NCBI GenBank assembly: GCA_947504205.1
Contig: CANNGL010000004.1
Coordinates: forward strand, 248,001-312,000
DNA length: 64,000 nt
DNA from: an uncultured Litoreibacter sp.
GTDB taxonomy: Bacteria; Pseudomonadota; Alphaproteobacteria; Rhodobacterales; Rhodobacteraceae
Reading direction: 5' to 3'
The notes under the pieces were generated by a model that saw only the letters and a program-made list of their open reading frames with translations, did not search any database and was not told where the DNA came from. Made by a program: the position numbers and the translations under genes. This document shows, piece by piece, positions 16,805 through 25,925 of the stretch (position 1 is its first letter; every line of letters starts with the position of its first letter).

Positions 16805-18787
16805 CTACTCCGCTGGTGTTGCTGCGACAGGCGCACGTGTCTTGCGCGGGGCACCGACACGAAGCCTGCGGTCGCTGAGCGACAGCAATCCCCCGCACAC
16901 CAACAGCGCCGAGCCGATCCACAGGAAGTTCACCAGCGGCTCATAAAGCGCGCGCAAAACCCATTTGCCCTCGGAGCCTTCTGCGGCGGGTTCGGCAATC
17001 GACAGGTAAAGATCGCCCGCCAGAGTCTGACGGATATCGCTTTCGGTCGTGGTGGAACGCGCAACGGGGTATGTCCGGCGCTCAGGATAAAGTGTGGTGA
17101 TCTGCGCGCCGGCTCGCTCAACCTTGATCGTTGCCACCTGCGCCAGATAGTTCGGCCCACGTTCTTCGGAAATGCCCTCAAACGTCAGATCAAACCCCGC
17201 GACCTGCACCTGAGTACCGGGTTCAGCGAAGGCCACGACCTCTTCTTTCCACGCGGAAGAACCGATTACGCCCATCATCACTACACCGATGCCGATATGC
17301 GCCAAGGTCATGCCGTGGGAGGCGCGCGGCTGACGGCGGATACGCGACCACGCGTCCGCCTTGAACAGCTTGACGCGGCGGGCCCATTCCATCGCAGTCG
17401 CCCCGATCAGCCAGAATGCGATGCCCATCGAAACAACTGCCAGAACCGGTCCCCCGGTTGTGAAATACCAAACCGCCAGCGTGGCGAGGACGACCAGAGC
17501 GAGCAACAGCTTCATACGCGACAGCACGCCCGCCAGATCAGCACGCTTCCAGCTTAGAAACGGGCCAATGGCCATAACGATGATCAACGGCAGCGTCACT
17601 GGAATGAAGGACGCATTGAAGAACGGTGGCCCGACGGAGATTTTTTCATTCGTCATGGCTTCCAGAAACAGCGGATACAGCGTCCCAAACAGAACGGTCG
17701 CCGTGGCTGTGGCCAGAAGCAGGTTGTTGATCAGCAATCCTGCCTCGCGGGAGATGGGGGCAAACAGGCCCCCGCCCTCCATCGCTGGCGCGCGCACTGC
17801 AAACAGTGTCAGTGACCCGCCAATGGAGAGGCCCAACAGGCCCAGGATGTAAAGACCGCGCTCTGGGTCGACAGCAAAGGCATGAACCGATGTCAGCAGA
17901 CCCGATCGGACAATAAACGTACCGAGCAAAGACAGAGAAAATGTCAGAATGGCCAGCAGGATCGTCCAGCTTTTGAATGTATCCCGCTTCTCGGTCACGA
18001 TGGCCGAATGCAACAAAGCGGTCCCCAAGAGCCAAGGCATGAACGACACGTTTTCCACCGGGTCCCAGAACCACCAGCCGCCCCAGCCAAGTTCGTAATA
18101 GGCCCACCAAGAGCCCAGTGCGATGCCACCGGTCAACGCCACCCAAGCTGCTAACGTCCAAGGCCTGACCCAACGCGCCCATGCCGGATCAACGCGGCCC
18201 TCGATCAGGGCTGCAACGGCAAACGAGAAGACAATCGAGAACCCGACATAGCCGATGTAGAGCAGCGGCGGGTGGATCGCGAGCCCGATATCCTGCAACA
18301 GAGGGTTCAGGTCGTTGCCATCCATCGGCGGGGGGAAAACCCGTTCAAAAGGGTTGGATGTGAAAATCATGAAGCTGAGAAAGCCCACCGAAATCCACGC
18401 CTGCACCGAAAGCGTCCTCGCTTTAAGACCATTCGGAATATTTCCGCCGAACAGCGCCACGGCTGCCCCAAACAGCGCAAGAATGAGAACCCAGAGCAAC
18501 AAAGAGCCCTCGTGGTTGCCCCAAGTTCCCGCGATCTTGTAGATCATCGGCTTCAGCGAATTGGAATTCTGCACGACGTTCAAAACTGTGAAATCGCTCA
18601 CGATGTAGCTGCGCATCAGCACACCGAATGCGAAAGCGATCAGCAAGGCCTGCACGACAGATGTGGCTGTGCCCGCGCGCATCCACACCAGATTTCCGCG
18701 CGCCGCTCCCAGCATGGGCAACACCGACTGAACGCAAGCGGCAATCAGCGCCAGTGCAATCGCAAATTGTCCAAGCTCTGGGATCAT
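16805..18787 (-). CDS. ccmF: Haem lyase subunit CcmF
   Basis: CcmF is the large membrane protein that joins haem to apocytochrome c. The 660-residue chain has many membrane helices and the tryptophan-rich haem-handling motif WGGWWFWDPVENVSFMPWL. The reading frame runs on to 18844, but ATG 18787 (MIPELGQFAIALAL) gives the family N-terminus and has AAGGAGG upstream. ccmA-E are not in the window; the gene upstream is divergent and unrelated, so the ccm system is split in this genome. Confidence 0.96.
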   Translation of the reverse strand: MIPELGQFAIALALIAACVQSVLPMLGAARGNLVWMRAGTATSVVQALLIAFAFGVLMRSYIVSDFTVLNVVQNSNSLKPMIYKIAGTWGNHEGSLLLWVLILALFGAAVALFGGNIPNGLKARTLSVQAWISVGFLSFMIFTSNPFERVFPPPMDGNDLNPLLQDIGLAIHPPLLYIGYVGFSIVFSFAVAALIEGRVDPAWARWVRPWTLAAWVALTGGIALGSWWAYYELGWGGWWFWDPVENVSFMPWLLGTALLHSAIVTEKRDTFKSWTILLAILTFSLSLLGTFIVRSGLLTSVHAFAVDPERGLYILGLLGLSIGGSLTLFAVRAPAMEGGGLFAPISREAGLLINNLLLATATATVLFGTLYPLFLEAMTNEKISVGPPFFNASFIPVTLPLIIVMAIGPFLSWKRADLAGVLSRMKLLLALVVLATLAVWYFTTGGPVLAVVSMGIAFWLIGATAMEWARRVKLFKADAWSRIRRQPRASHGMTLAHIGIGVVMMGVIGSSAWKEEVVAFAEPGTQVQVAGFDLTFEGISEERGPNYLAQVATIKVERAGAQITTLYPERRTYPVARSTTTESDIRQTLAGDLYLSIAEPAAEGSEGKWVLRALYEPLVNFLWIGSALLVCGGLLSLSDRRLRVGAPRKTRAPVAATPAE

Positions 18788-18909
18788 TTTGGGGCGTGCC
18801 TCCTTATCCAGACCGATATGTCGGCATGCAGGCGGCGGGGTCAAGGTCGCGGCCCGCGACAGGGTGTCCTGCCCGGCTCACAATCGGGTCATCAGCTGAA
18901 AGCGCGGCA

Positions 18910-18938
18910 TTGCTGAATATCACTTGAATACGTATTCA
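18910..18938 (+). promoter_or_regulatory. Promoter overlapped by a LacI-type operator
   Basis: TGAATACGTATTCA at 18925-18938 is a perfect 14-bp palindrome with a central CG, the form typical of LacI/PurR-family operators. It overlaps a possible promoter: TTGCTG (18910-18915), 17-bp spacer, TATTCA (18933-18938). A wider inverted pair GCTGAATA (18912-18919) / TATTCAGC (18933-18940) also spans the site. The operon downstream encodes its own LacI-family protein, the obvious candidate ligand. Promoter boxes were read by eye. Confidence 0.7.
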
Positions 18939-18984
18939 GCTTAGGTAAGACTGCAAACGAATGTGCTATCTGGGAGGATCTGCC

Positions 18985-20313
18985 ATGGCGATCGAACATC
19001 TAAAACGCGGCAAACCCGAGACCGAGCGTCAGGATGATGATGCCAAGGTGCGTCAGGTGGTCGAAACGACACTCAAGGATATCGAAGCACGCGGGGATGC
19101 CGCTGTTCGGGAATTGTCCGAAAAGTTTGATAACTACTCGCCTCCCGCTTTCAAATTGAGCCAAAGCGACATTGATGCGCTGATGGCCAAGGTCAGCCCG
19201 CGCGACATGGAGGATCTCAAGTTCGCGCAGGACCAAGTGCGCAAGTTTGCCCAGGCCCAGCGCGACTCGATGCTTGATATCGAAGTAGAGCCAATGCCGG
19301 GCGTTATCCTCGGTCACAAGAATATCCCAGTTCAAAGCGTCGGCTGTTACGTGCCGGGCGGCAAATTCCCGATGGTGGCCTCCGCGCATATGTCGGTGGC
19401 AACGGCCTCCGTCGCGCAAGTCCCGCGCATCATCGCCTGCACCCCGCCCTTCAAGGGGGAGCCGAACCCGGCGGTGATCGCCGCGATGCATTTGGGCGGT
19501 GCGCATGAGATCTACGTGCTTGGCGGCATTCAAGGCATTGGCGCGATGGCCCTTGGCACCGAGACGATTGACCCCGTCCACATGCTCGTCGGTCCCGGCA
19601 ACGCCTTCGTGGCAGAAGCAAAACGGCAGCTGTTCGGGCGCGTCGGCATCGACCTGTTTGCAGGACCCACGGAAACGATGGTCATCGCCGATGACACCGT
19701 CGATGGCGAGATGTGCGCGACCGACCTCTTGGGTCAGGCGGAGCATGGCTACAACTCCCCCGCCGTTCTGGTCACGAACTCCCGCAAGCTGGCGACTGAC
19801 ACGCTGGCAGAGATCGATCGCATCCTGAAGATCATCCCGACCGCCGATACGGCATCCAAAAGCTGGGAGGATTATGGCGAGGTGATCCTGTGTGACACCT
19901 ATGACGAAATGCTGGAAGTGGCCGACGATATCGCGTCCGAGCATGTGCAGGTGATGACCGATCGCGATGATTGGTTCCTTGAGAACATGACCTGCTATGG
20001 CGCGCTCTTCCTTGGGCCGCGCACCAATGTCGCCAACGGGGACAAGGTGATCGGCACCAACCACACCCTACCCACCAAGAAGGCCGGGCGTTACACGGGC
20101 GGGCTTTGGGTCGGCAAATATCTGAAAACCCACAGCTATCAGAAGATCACAAGCGATGAGGCGGCGGCGGATATCGGCGCTTATGGATCCCGCCTGTGCT
20201 TACTGGAAGGCTTTGTCGGTCATGCAGAGCAATGCAACCTGCGCGTACGCCGCTACGGGGGCCTGAACGTGCCTTATGGCGGCCCCGCACCTTACAAGGA
20301 CGTGGCCGAGTAA
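18985..20313 (+). CDS. HisD-like NAD-dependent dehydrogenase (HpsN/sulfopropanediol-dehydrogenase type)
   Basis: This is a histidinol-dehydrogenase-family enzyme of 442 residues: a zinc-dependent oxidation of an alcohol with NAD. Family zinc and catalytic residues are present: Gln and His in [10 protein letters not shown], the Glu-His pair in ASEHVQVM, Asp and His in [14 protein letters not shown], and a late His in [13 protein letters not shown]. The setting argues against histidine synthesis: no other his gene, and a catabolic-looking operon under a LacI-type regulator. HisD paralogues in such settings include HpsN, which oxidises dihydroxypropanesulfonate to sulfolactate; no partner of that pathway is seen here, so the substrate stays open. 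ATG 18985 is chosen over 18961 because GGGAGGA lies at correct spacing. Confidence 0.85.
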   Translation: MAIEHLKRGKPETERQDDDAKVRQVVETTLKDIEARGDAAVRELSEKFDNYSPPAFKLSQSDIDALMAKVSPRDMEDLKFAQDQVRKFAQAQRDSMLDIEVEPMPGVILGHKNIPVQSVGCYVPGGKFPMVASAHMSVATASVAQVPRIIACTPPFKGEPNPAVIAAMHLGGAHEIYVLGGIQGIGAMALGTETIDPVHMLVGPGNAFVAEAKRQLFGRVGIDLFAGPTETMVIADDTVDGEMCATDLLGQAEHGYNSPAVLVTNSRKLATDTLAEIDRILKIIPTADTASKSWEDYGEVILCDTYDEMLEVADDIASEHVQVMTDRDDWFLENMTCYGALFLGPRTNVANGDKVIGTNHTLPTKKAGRYTGGLWVGKYLKTHSYQKITSDEAAADIGAYGSRLCLLEGFVGHAEQCNLRVRRYGGLNVPYGGPAPYKDVAE

Positions 20314-21296
20314 TGGCGAGCGCCAGCGATAAAGCCGCCTATCGGGCGTTTTGGGAGGCCTTCCGCCACCCGGACGCCGACGGGCAACGGGCAGCCGTCA
20401 GAAAGTTCTTCGCCAACGACGCAGCGGTCAATATCGCGCATCCGATCAACGATCTTTCAGGGGCAGATGGCGTGATCGAGGGGTTTGTCGACCCACTTCT
20501 GCGCGCCTTCGAAGGGTTCTATTATCGCCCGGATATCCAGATCGCCGGTGTGTCCTTCGAGGGCAGCGACTGGACCTCCGGCATGGGCTATCTGGTCGGC
20601 ACGCATCGCAAGGATTGGTGCGGAATCAAACCGACCGACAAGCTGGCCTATATCCGCATCGGGGACTTCCACCGGATGGAGAACGGTCAGGCGGTTGAGA
20701 GCTATATCTATCTCGATATCCCCGAGTACCTGATCCAGATCGGCAGGTATCCTCTGCCCGCCCCACAAGGCTCCTGCTTTATGATCCCCGGCCCCGCCAC
20801 CCATGACGGGCTGCGAGAAGACGTGGGGGATGCCGAGCGCTCCGCCAGCACCTACAAGATCATGACCGACATGCTCGCCGGTCTGGCGACCGAGGACGAA
20901 CAGTGGCGGCCCTACTGGCATCCGAACATGATGTGGTACGGCCCCGCCGCCTTTGGCCGGTTTGTCGGGATCGAGGAATTTCAGAGGTTCCAGGTTCCGT
21001 TTGAGAACGCCTTTGACGGCTGGGGCGGCGGCTTGTCCCCCGACACGCCCACCAAGCATTTCACGCGCTTTGCCGATGGGGACTATTCCTGCATCGGCGG
21101 CTGGCCGTCCCTGCAAGGCACCCACACCGGTAAATATCTGGGCTTCGAGCCCACCGGCGTCACCACGCAGTTCCGTGTCTGCGACTGGTATCGTCGAGAA
21201 GGCGATCTTCTGGTGGAAAACTGGGTCTTCGTCGATTTGCCCGACGCGCTTTTGCAATGGGGCTATGACATGATGGCGGAACAGGCGAAGCAATGA
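20313..21296 (+). CDS. Tandem NTF2/SnoaL-like protein A
   Basis: A 327-residue soluble protein built from two SnoaL/NTF2-like units (about 5-150 and 185-320). The first has AVRKFFANDAAVNIAHPIND and the second WHPNMMWYGPAAFGRFVGIE; both end with the family's cone-closing strand (HRMENGQAVESYIYLDIPE and REGDLLVENWVFVDLPD). SnoaL-type folds serve as cyclases, hydrolases or isomerases, but no catalytic residue can be assigned. The reading frame is open further upstream, but ATG 20313 overlaps the dehydrogenase stop (TAATG). It shares layout with the genes at 21293 and 23297. Confidence 0.8.
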   Translation: MASASDKAAYRAFWEAFRHPDADGQRAAVRKFFANDAAVNIAHPINDLSGADGVIEGFVDPLLRAFEGFYYRPDIQIAGVSFEGSDWTSGMGYLVGTHRKDWCGIKPTDKLAYIRIGDFHRMENGQAVESYIYLDIPEYLIQIGRYPLPAPQGSCFMIPGPATHDGLREDVGDAERSASTYKIMTDMLAGLATEDEQWRPYWHPNMMWYGPAAFGRFVGIEEFQRFQVPFENAFDGWGGGLSPDTPTKHFTRFADGDYSCIGGWPSLQGTHTGKYLGFEPTGVTTQFRVCDWYRREGDLLVENWVFVDLPDALLQWGYDMMAEQAKQ

Positions 21297-22285
21297 TCGG
21301 GCCGCTCCGTGAAGCGCTTTATGATTTCGAGGAGGCGCCCGTGCGCGCCGCCTTGACTGATTGCTTTGCCGACGATGCAGTCATTCACCTTTGCCACCCT
21401 TTCGGCGATCTGAGTGGTCCGGATGCGTTCTACGAGGCCGCCCTCGCTCCGCTGCACCACGCCTTTCCCGATCTCGAACGCCGCGACTGGATCGTGGTGC
21501 AAGGCGAAACGGAGCATGGCGGCCATTGGATCGGATGTGGCGGATATTATACCGGACTTTTCGACGCGCCCTTCCTCGACATTCCCCCGACCGGTCATCA
21601 GGCCCACATGCGATTCCACGAATTCTACCGCATCGACGGCGGCAAGATCGTCGAGATGCAAGCGATCTGGGACATCCCCGAGCTGATGATGCAGGCAGGG
21701 GCATGGCCGATGGCCCCGTCTCTGGGTCGGGAATGGCTCACCCCTGCGCCCGCCACACAAGACGGCCTTGGCCCGCACGGATCAGGCGGCGCGGAGAGCC
21801 TCTCGACCGTGCGCGACATGCTGATTCATATGGGCAAACACCCTTCCGAGGGCGGTCCCGAAGTCATGGAAATGGAGCGCTTCTGGCATCCGCGCATGTC
21901 CTGGTATGGCCCTGCCGGCATCGGTACGGCTCGTGGAATTCAAGGGTTTCGCGACTGGCACCAGATCCCGTTTCTGTCCGCAATGCCCGACAGGGGCAGC
22001 TACCGCGACCAGATGACCTACCACTTCTTTGCCGAAGGCAATTATGTAGCCGTGACCGGTTGGCCCAACATGCGCCAGCACCTGACCCATGACGGCTGGC
22101 TTGGCATCGCCCCATCTGGCAAACTGGTCGAGCTTCGGTCTCTCGATTTCTGGCGTCTGGAAAACGGGCTTATCCGCGAAAACTGGGTGATGGTCGATCT
22201 TCTGGACGTCTACCGCCAGCTTGACGTCGATGTCTTGAGACGGATGCGTGAGTTTAACAAAGCAAGGCGAGCCAGTTATGCCTAG
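21293..22285 (+). CDS. Tandem NTF2/SnoaL-like protein B
   Basis: A 330-residue paralogue of the preceding gene with the same two-unit layout: DDAVIHLCHPFGDLSGPDAF in unit one and FWHPRMSWYGPAGIGTARGI in unit two, each followed by the closing strand (IVEMQAIWDIPELM; LIRENWVMVDLLDVY). The second unit is close enough to protein A to see by eye (WHPxMxWYGPA). It overlaps protein A by four bases (ATGA) and the LacI gene by eight. A paired role of A and B, perhaps as a hetero-oligomer or for successive steps, is inference. Confidence 0.8.
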   Translation: MIGPLREALYDFEEAPVRAALTDCFADDAVIHLCHPFGDLSGPDAFYEAALAPLHHAFPDLERRDWIVVQGETEHGGHWIGCGGYYTGLFDAPFLDIPPTGHQAHMRFHEFYRIDGGKIVEMQAIWDIPELMMQAGAWPMAPSLGREWLTPAPATQDGLGPHGSGGAESLSTVRDMLIHMGKHPSEGGPEVMEMERFWHPRMSWYGPAGIGTARGIQGFRDWHQIPFLSAMPDRGSYRDQMTYHFFAEGNYVAVTGWPNMRQHLTHDGWLGIAPSGKLVELRSLDFWRLENGLIRENWVMVDLLDVYRQLDVDVLRRMREFNKARRASYA

Positions 22286-23300
22286 TCGCCGCGTCACTGC
22301 CCTGGATGTTGCCAAGGAAGCTGGTGTCAGCCAGCCCACCGTCAGCCGCGTGTTTACGCCGGGAATGAAGGTGATCCCGGAAATGGAGAAGCGCGTCCGC
22401 GACGCCGCGAAGAAACTTGGCTATCGACCCAACGCCCTGGCACGCTCCTTGATCACCGGACAATCCAAGACCATCGGGCTGATCGTAGCCTATCTGAACA
22501 ACCCGTTTTATACGGAAGTGCTGGAAAAACTGAGCCACTCGCTGCGCGAGCGCGGCTACAACATCATGATCTTTCTGGCCGCCAATCATGCGGCGGATGT
22601 CGATGGTGTCGTGCAGGATTTGCTGGACCATCAGGTCGATGGGATCATCATGGCCTCGGTCTCTATCTCTTCCGCGCTGACGGACCGGCTGAAAGAGGAA
22701 GACGTCCCGCTGATCCTGTTCAACCGGGGCAAAGATGATCCGGACCTGACTTCCGTGACCTCGGCCAATGTAGATGGCGGGCGCAAGGTGGCAGAGTTCC
22801 TGATCCAAGGCGGCCACACGCGGATAGCGCATATCTCGGGCTGGCAAGGCGCCTCGACCGGACTTGATCGACGCCGGGGCTTCGAAGAAGGCTTGGCCGC
22901 GGCGGGATTGGAACCCATCGCCGTGGTTGACGGCCTGTTTTCGCGCGAAGCCTCTGCGGCAGCCGCACGCGCCCTATTTGCCAGCGCGCAGGCGCCGGAT
23001 GCAATCTTCGTGGGCAATGACCACATGGCATTCGCCGTTCTTGAAGTGCTGCGCAACGAGCTGGCTCTGGATGTGCCGGGCGATGTATCCGTTATCGGAT
23101 ATGACGATGTGGCCATGTCGGCTTGGGACAGTTTCCAGCTTACAACAGTGCGCCAGCCCGCCAACCGTATGGTCGAGGCCGCCGTCGATCATTTAATGGC
23201 ACAAATCTCCAGCAAAGAAACCGCCGCCGATCATATCGAGATCGACGGGCCGCTCATCGTTCGCAAAAGCGCACGCATACCTAAAGGATGGAAAGAATGA
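22278..23300 (+). CDS. LacI-family transcriptional regulator
   Basis: A 340-residue repressor-type protein. The N-terminal helix-turn-helix with hinge reads VTALDVAKEAGVSQPTVSRV, followed by the usual RPNALARSLITGQSKTIGLI and a periplasmic-binding-protein-like sensor domain (DAIFVGNDHMAFAVLEVL, GDVSVIGYDDVAMSAWDS). It lies in the middle of the operon it probably controls, and a matching operator palindrome sits over the operon promoter at 18925. ATG 22278 is chosen; the frame is open 30 bases upstream inside the previous gene. The inducer is unknown, presumably the pathway substrate or an intermediate. Confidence 0.93.
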   Translation: MPSRRVTALDVAKEAGVSQPTVSRVFTPGMKVIPEMEKRVRDAAKKLGYRPNALARSLITGQSKTIGLIVAYLNNPFYTEVLEKLSHSLRERGYNIMIFLAANHAADVDGVVQDLLDHQVDGIIMASVSISSALTDRLKEEDVPLILFNRGKDDPDLTSVTSANVDGGRKVAEFLIQGGHTRIAHISGWQGASTGLDRRRGFEEGLAAAGLEPIAVVDGLFSREASAAAARALFASAQAPDAIFVGNDHMAFAVLEVLRNELALDVPGDVSVIGYDDVAMSAWDSFQLTTVRQPANRMVEAAVDHLMAQISSKETAADHIEIDGPLIVRKSARIPKGWKE

Positions 23301-24292
23301 AGGGATTTTCAAACAAGTTCGAGGACTTCCCGGACTACATCATCAAGATCACCAAAGAGATTTGGGAAGATCGCGGCGTCGGCACGCTGAACCATTATTA
23401 TTCCGAAGATATCCCGGTCCGGTCTCCGATGGGCATCCAGCGGGGCAACCAGGCTGTTATCGCGTCCACCATGGCGACCATCAACGAATTCCCTGACCGT
23501 CAGCTTTTTGGAGAGGATGTGATCTGGTCCGGCAATGAGGATGACGGTTTTTTATCCTCGCACCGTTTGCTGACCACCGCCACTCATACACGCGACGGGC
23601 AGTTCGGGCCGGCCACCGGCAAACACTGGCGCGCCCGCGTGATCGCAGATTGCGCCGCCAAGGATGACACAATCTATGACGAATGGCTGATCCGCGATTA
23701 TGGCGGGATTGTCCGCCAAATGGGGATCGACCCGCGAAGCTTTGCCGCGGAACTGATTGCGCGCGAAGGCGGCGCACAGAACGCAACCCTCCCCTTCGTG
23801 CCCGCAAATGACGTCGATGGGGGCTATCACGGGACCGGCAATGACAATGAATGGGGCGCACGCTACGCCGCGACGCTCACCCGCATCATGGACAAGGACT
23901 TCAACCACATCTTTGAAGCTTATGACCGTGCGGTGATCGGCGAATATGCGGGCGCACAGACCGCGATCAGCCATGCTCAGGTTTTGGAATTTTGGGTCGG
24001 GCTGCGGTCATCGTTCCCGGAGGCTGAGTTCAGGATACATCACCAGATCGGCATGGATGGCGGAATGATGAGCCCAAGAGCGGCCATCCGATGGTCACTC
24101 GACGGCAAACACACGGGTTGGGGCAGCTATGGCGAGCCCACAGGCGCCGATGTGCACGTCATGGGTATGTGCCACGCAGAATACGGACCCTTTGGACCAC
24201 GCGGGTCTGGCACCGGCCTTCGACGGGAATTTGCGCTTTATGACGAGATCGCCATCTGGAAGCAAATCCTGATGCAAAGCGGCGGCGCTTAG
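23297..24292 (+). CDS. Tandem NTF2/SnoaL-like protein C
   Basis: The third two-unit SnoaL/NTF2-like protein of the operon, 331 residues. Unit one has TLNHYYSEDIPVRSPMGIQR, a SnoaL-like polyketide-cyclase pattern; unit two runs from about residue 195 (IFEAYDRAVIGEYAGAQTAI). It differs more from A and B than these do from each other. ATG 23297 overlaps the LacI stop (ATGA) and has AAAGGA nine bases upstream; the ATG at 23288 is too close to that site. Function unknown. Confidence 0.75.
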   Translation: MKGFSNKFEDFPDYIIKITKEIWEDRGVGTLNHYYSEDIPVRSPMGIQRGNQAVIASTMATINEFPDRQLFGEDVIWSGNEDDGFLSSHRLLTTATHTRDGQFGPATGKHWRARVIADCAAKDDTIYDEWLIRDYGGIVRQMGIDPRSFAAELIAREGGAQNATLPFVPANDVDGGYHGTGNDNEWGARYAATLTRIMDKDFNHIFEAYDRAVIGEYAGAQTAISHAQVLEFWVGLRSSFPEAEFRIHHQIGMDGGMMSPRAAIRWSLDGKHTGWGSYGEPTGADVHVMGMCHAEYGPFGPRGSGTGLRREFALYDEIAIWKQILMQSGGA

Positions 24293-24921
24293 TGGACAGC
24301 TACGGCAAACATATGTTCACGCCCAACGTGCGCACCGAGCAAGACAAGGTCGGCATGGGCGAGCGCTACGCGCAGGTCTACGAAAGCCGTTTGCGTGACC
24401 CGCTGGATGCCGATGCACGCGCCTTCATCGAAAGCCGTGACAGCTTCTACATGGCCACGGTCTCCGAGACCGGCTGGCCCTATCTGCAGCATCGCGGCGG
24501 ACCAGCGGGCTTTCTGAAAGTTCTCGGTCCACAGCAGATCGGCTTTGCCGATTACCGTGGCAACAAGCAATTCATCTCCAAGGGAAACCTGCGCGCAGAC
24601 ACGCGCGTCTCGCTATTCCTCATGGATTATCCGCGCAAGGCTCGACTGAAGCTGATCGGGCACGGCACAATGATCGAGGCGTCAGACGACCCGGAGCTCA
24701 CCAAATTGCTGAGCACCGACGGGGCTGCTCCTGCCGAGCGGTTGATGACCATCGATCTGGTCGCAATGGACTGGAACTGCCCGAAATATATTACGCCACG
24801 CCTCACCGAAGCAGAAATCGAGACCGCGCTCGGCCCGAGACTGAGCGCTTTGAACACTCACATAGAAAGCCTTGAAGCGCGACTGGATGCGCTCGATCCC
24901 GATTGGAAAGCGAAAGAATGA
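24292..24921 (+). CDS. Pyridoxamine 5'-phosphate oxidase-family flavoprotein
   Basis: A 209-residue protein of the FMN-binding split-barrel (PPOX-like) type. Core motifs are DSFYMATVSETGWPYLQHRG and IGFADYRGNKQFISKGNL, followed by the barrel strand RLMTIDLVAMDWNCPKYI; a helical tail ends the chain. Such proteins bind FMN or F420 and reduce or oxidise small compounds. It starts with GTG 24292, which overlaps the preceding stop (TAGTG), and its stop overlaps the bicupin start (ATGA). The reaction cannot be specified; a redox step in the operon's pathway is plausible. Confidence 0.85.
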   Translation: MDSYGKHMFTPNVRTEQDKVGMGERYAQVYESRLRDPLDADARAFIESRDSFYMATVSETGWPYLQHRGGPAGFLKVLGPQQIGFADYRGNKQFISKGNLRADTRVSLFLMDYPRKARLKLIGHGTMIEASDDPELTKLLSTDGAAPAERLMTIDLVAMDWNCPKYITPRLTEAEIETALGPRLSALNTHIESLEARLDALDPDWKAKE

Positions 24922-25886
24922 CCCCACAGGAAATGGAACAAAACATCGTCCGATATGGCGACCTCGTCCCCTGCAAGACTGCCTTTATTGATGCGCATAC
25001 GCCGGGCTCGGATCAGAAAGAGAATTTCACGGTGATTGGTGGTGGTGTCTCTGAAAGTCCGGATCAGCATGTGCATATTGCCGAAAAGATTGGCTTCAAC
25101 ATCGGGGCCGCCGGACAACCTCCGAAATGTCGGAACTCCCTGCATTCGCATCGCACGGCCGAGGTGTTTTTCGTACTCAAAGGCCGATGGCGGTTTTTCT
25201 GGGGTCGTTGGGGGGATGCCGGCGAGGTGGTTCTGGAAGAAGGCGACATCATCAATATCCCAACAGGTATATTCCGCGGTTTTGAGAATATCGGGCCCGA
25301 TTACGGGATGATCATGGCTATCCTCGGCGGTGACGATGCTGGTGGCGGTGTGATCTGGGCCCCGCAGGTGATCGAAGATGCTGCCGATCACGGGCTCATC
25401 CTTGGCGAAAACGGCAAGCTCTATGACAGCAAACAAGGCGATACCCTGCCCCACGGTGTCGGGGCAATGCCGCTGCTGACCGACGCGCAGTTGAAAGACT
25501 ACCCAGAGCCCGTGGCACAAGACGTGGTGCCAAATTACGTAGCGCGGTATTGGGACCTCATGGCGCTGGCGGACAAGGCCCCTGCAAAGGTTATCGGCGA
25601 GACCGGCAAACTTCGCGACAAGCCGGGCTTCGAGGTTGATTTCATCACGCGCGGCTCTGCGACTGGGAAGATGCACAAGCATGATCGCGCCTCCGTCCTG
25701 ATGCCGATGCGTGGCCATTGGCGACTGGACTGGCAAGGAGGGTCCACGGTGCTGAACCCCGGCGACACGGCAATGGTGCCCGCTCATGTTGAACATAGTG
25801 CGGTTCCCTCGATGACGGGGGAGGCCAGCCTTTATCACATCATAGCCACCGATGATCCGGCAGGCCCCACACATACATTCCAGTAA
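24918..25886 (+). CDS. Bicupin protein, possible dioxygenase or lyase
   Basis: A 322-residue protein with two cupin barrels. Cupin 1 has NSLHSHRTAEVFFVLKG (HxH and Glu), but its second motif reads PTGIFRGFEN, with Arg where the metal-binding His is expected. Cupin 2 has KMHKHDRASVLMPMRG (HxH, no Glu at the usual place) and PAHVEHSAVPS with the His present. This pattern resembles gentisate-dioxygenase-like bicupins but metal occupancy cannot be predicted. Start ATG 24918 overlaps the PPOX stop. Last gene of the operon; a palindromic terminator region follows. Confidence 0.8.
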   Translation: MTPQEMEQNIVRYGDLVPCKTAFIDAHTPGSDQKENFTVIGGGVSESPDQHVHIAEKIGFNIGAAGQPPKCRNSLHSHRTAEVFFVLKGRWRFFWGRWGDAGEVVLEEGDIINIPTGIFRGFENIGPDYGMIMAILGGDDAGGGVIWAPQVIEDAADHGLILGENGKLYDSKQGDTLPHGVGAMPLLTDAQLKDYPEPVAQDVVPNYVARYWDLMALADKAPAKVIGETGKLRDKPGFEVDFITRGSATGKMHKHDRASVLMPMRGHWRLDWQGGSTVLNPGDTAMVPAHVEHSAVPSMTGEASLYHIIATDDPAGPTHTFQ

Positions 25887-25925
25887 CTCTTCCCATGTTC
25901 TGGAAATATCCCGGGAGGGGGTCTT

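Noticed and set aside
19000-20064. Minus-strand open frame (354 codons) inside the HisD-like gene
   Set aside because: The plus strand has all HisD-family residues; the reverse frame reads as low-information sequence.
18985-20313. Annotation as the biosynthetic histidinol dehydrogenase
   Set aside because: No other his gene is present, and the operon has a LacI-type regulator and catabolic-looking partners; a HisD paralogue is the better reading, though not proven.
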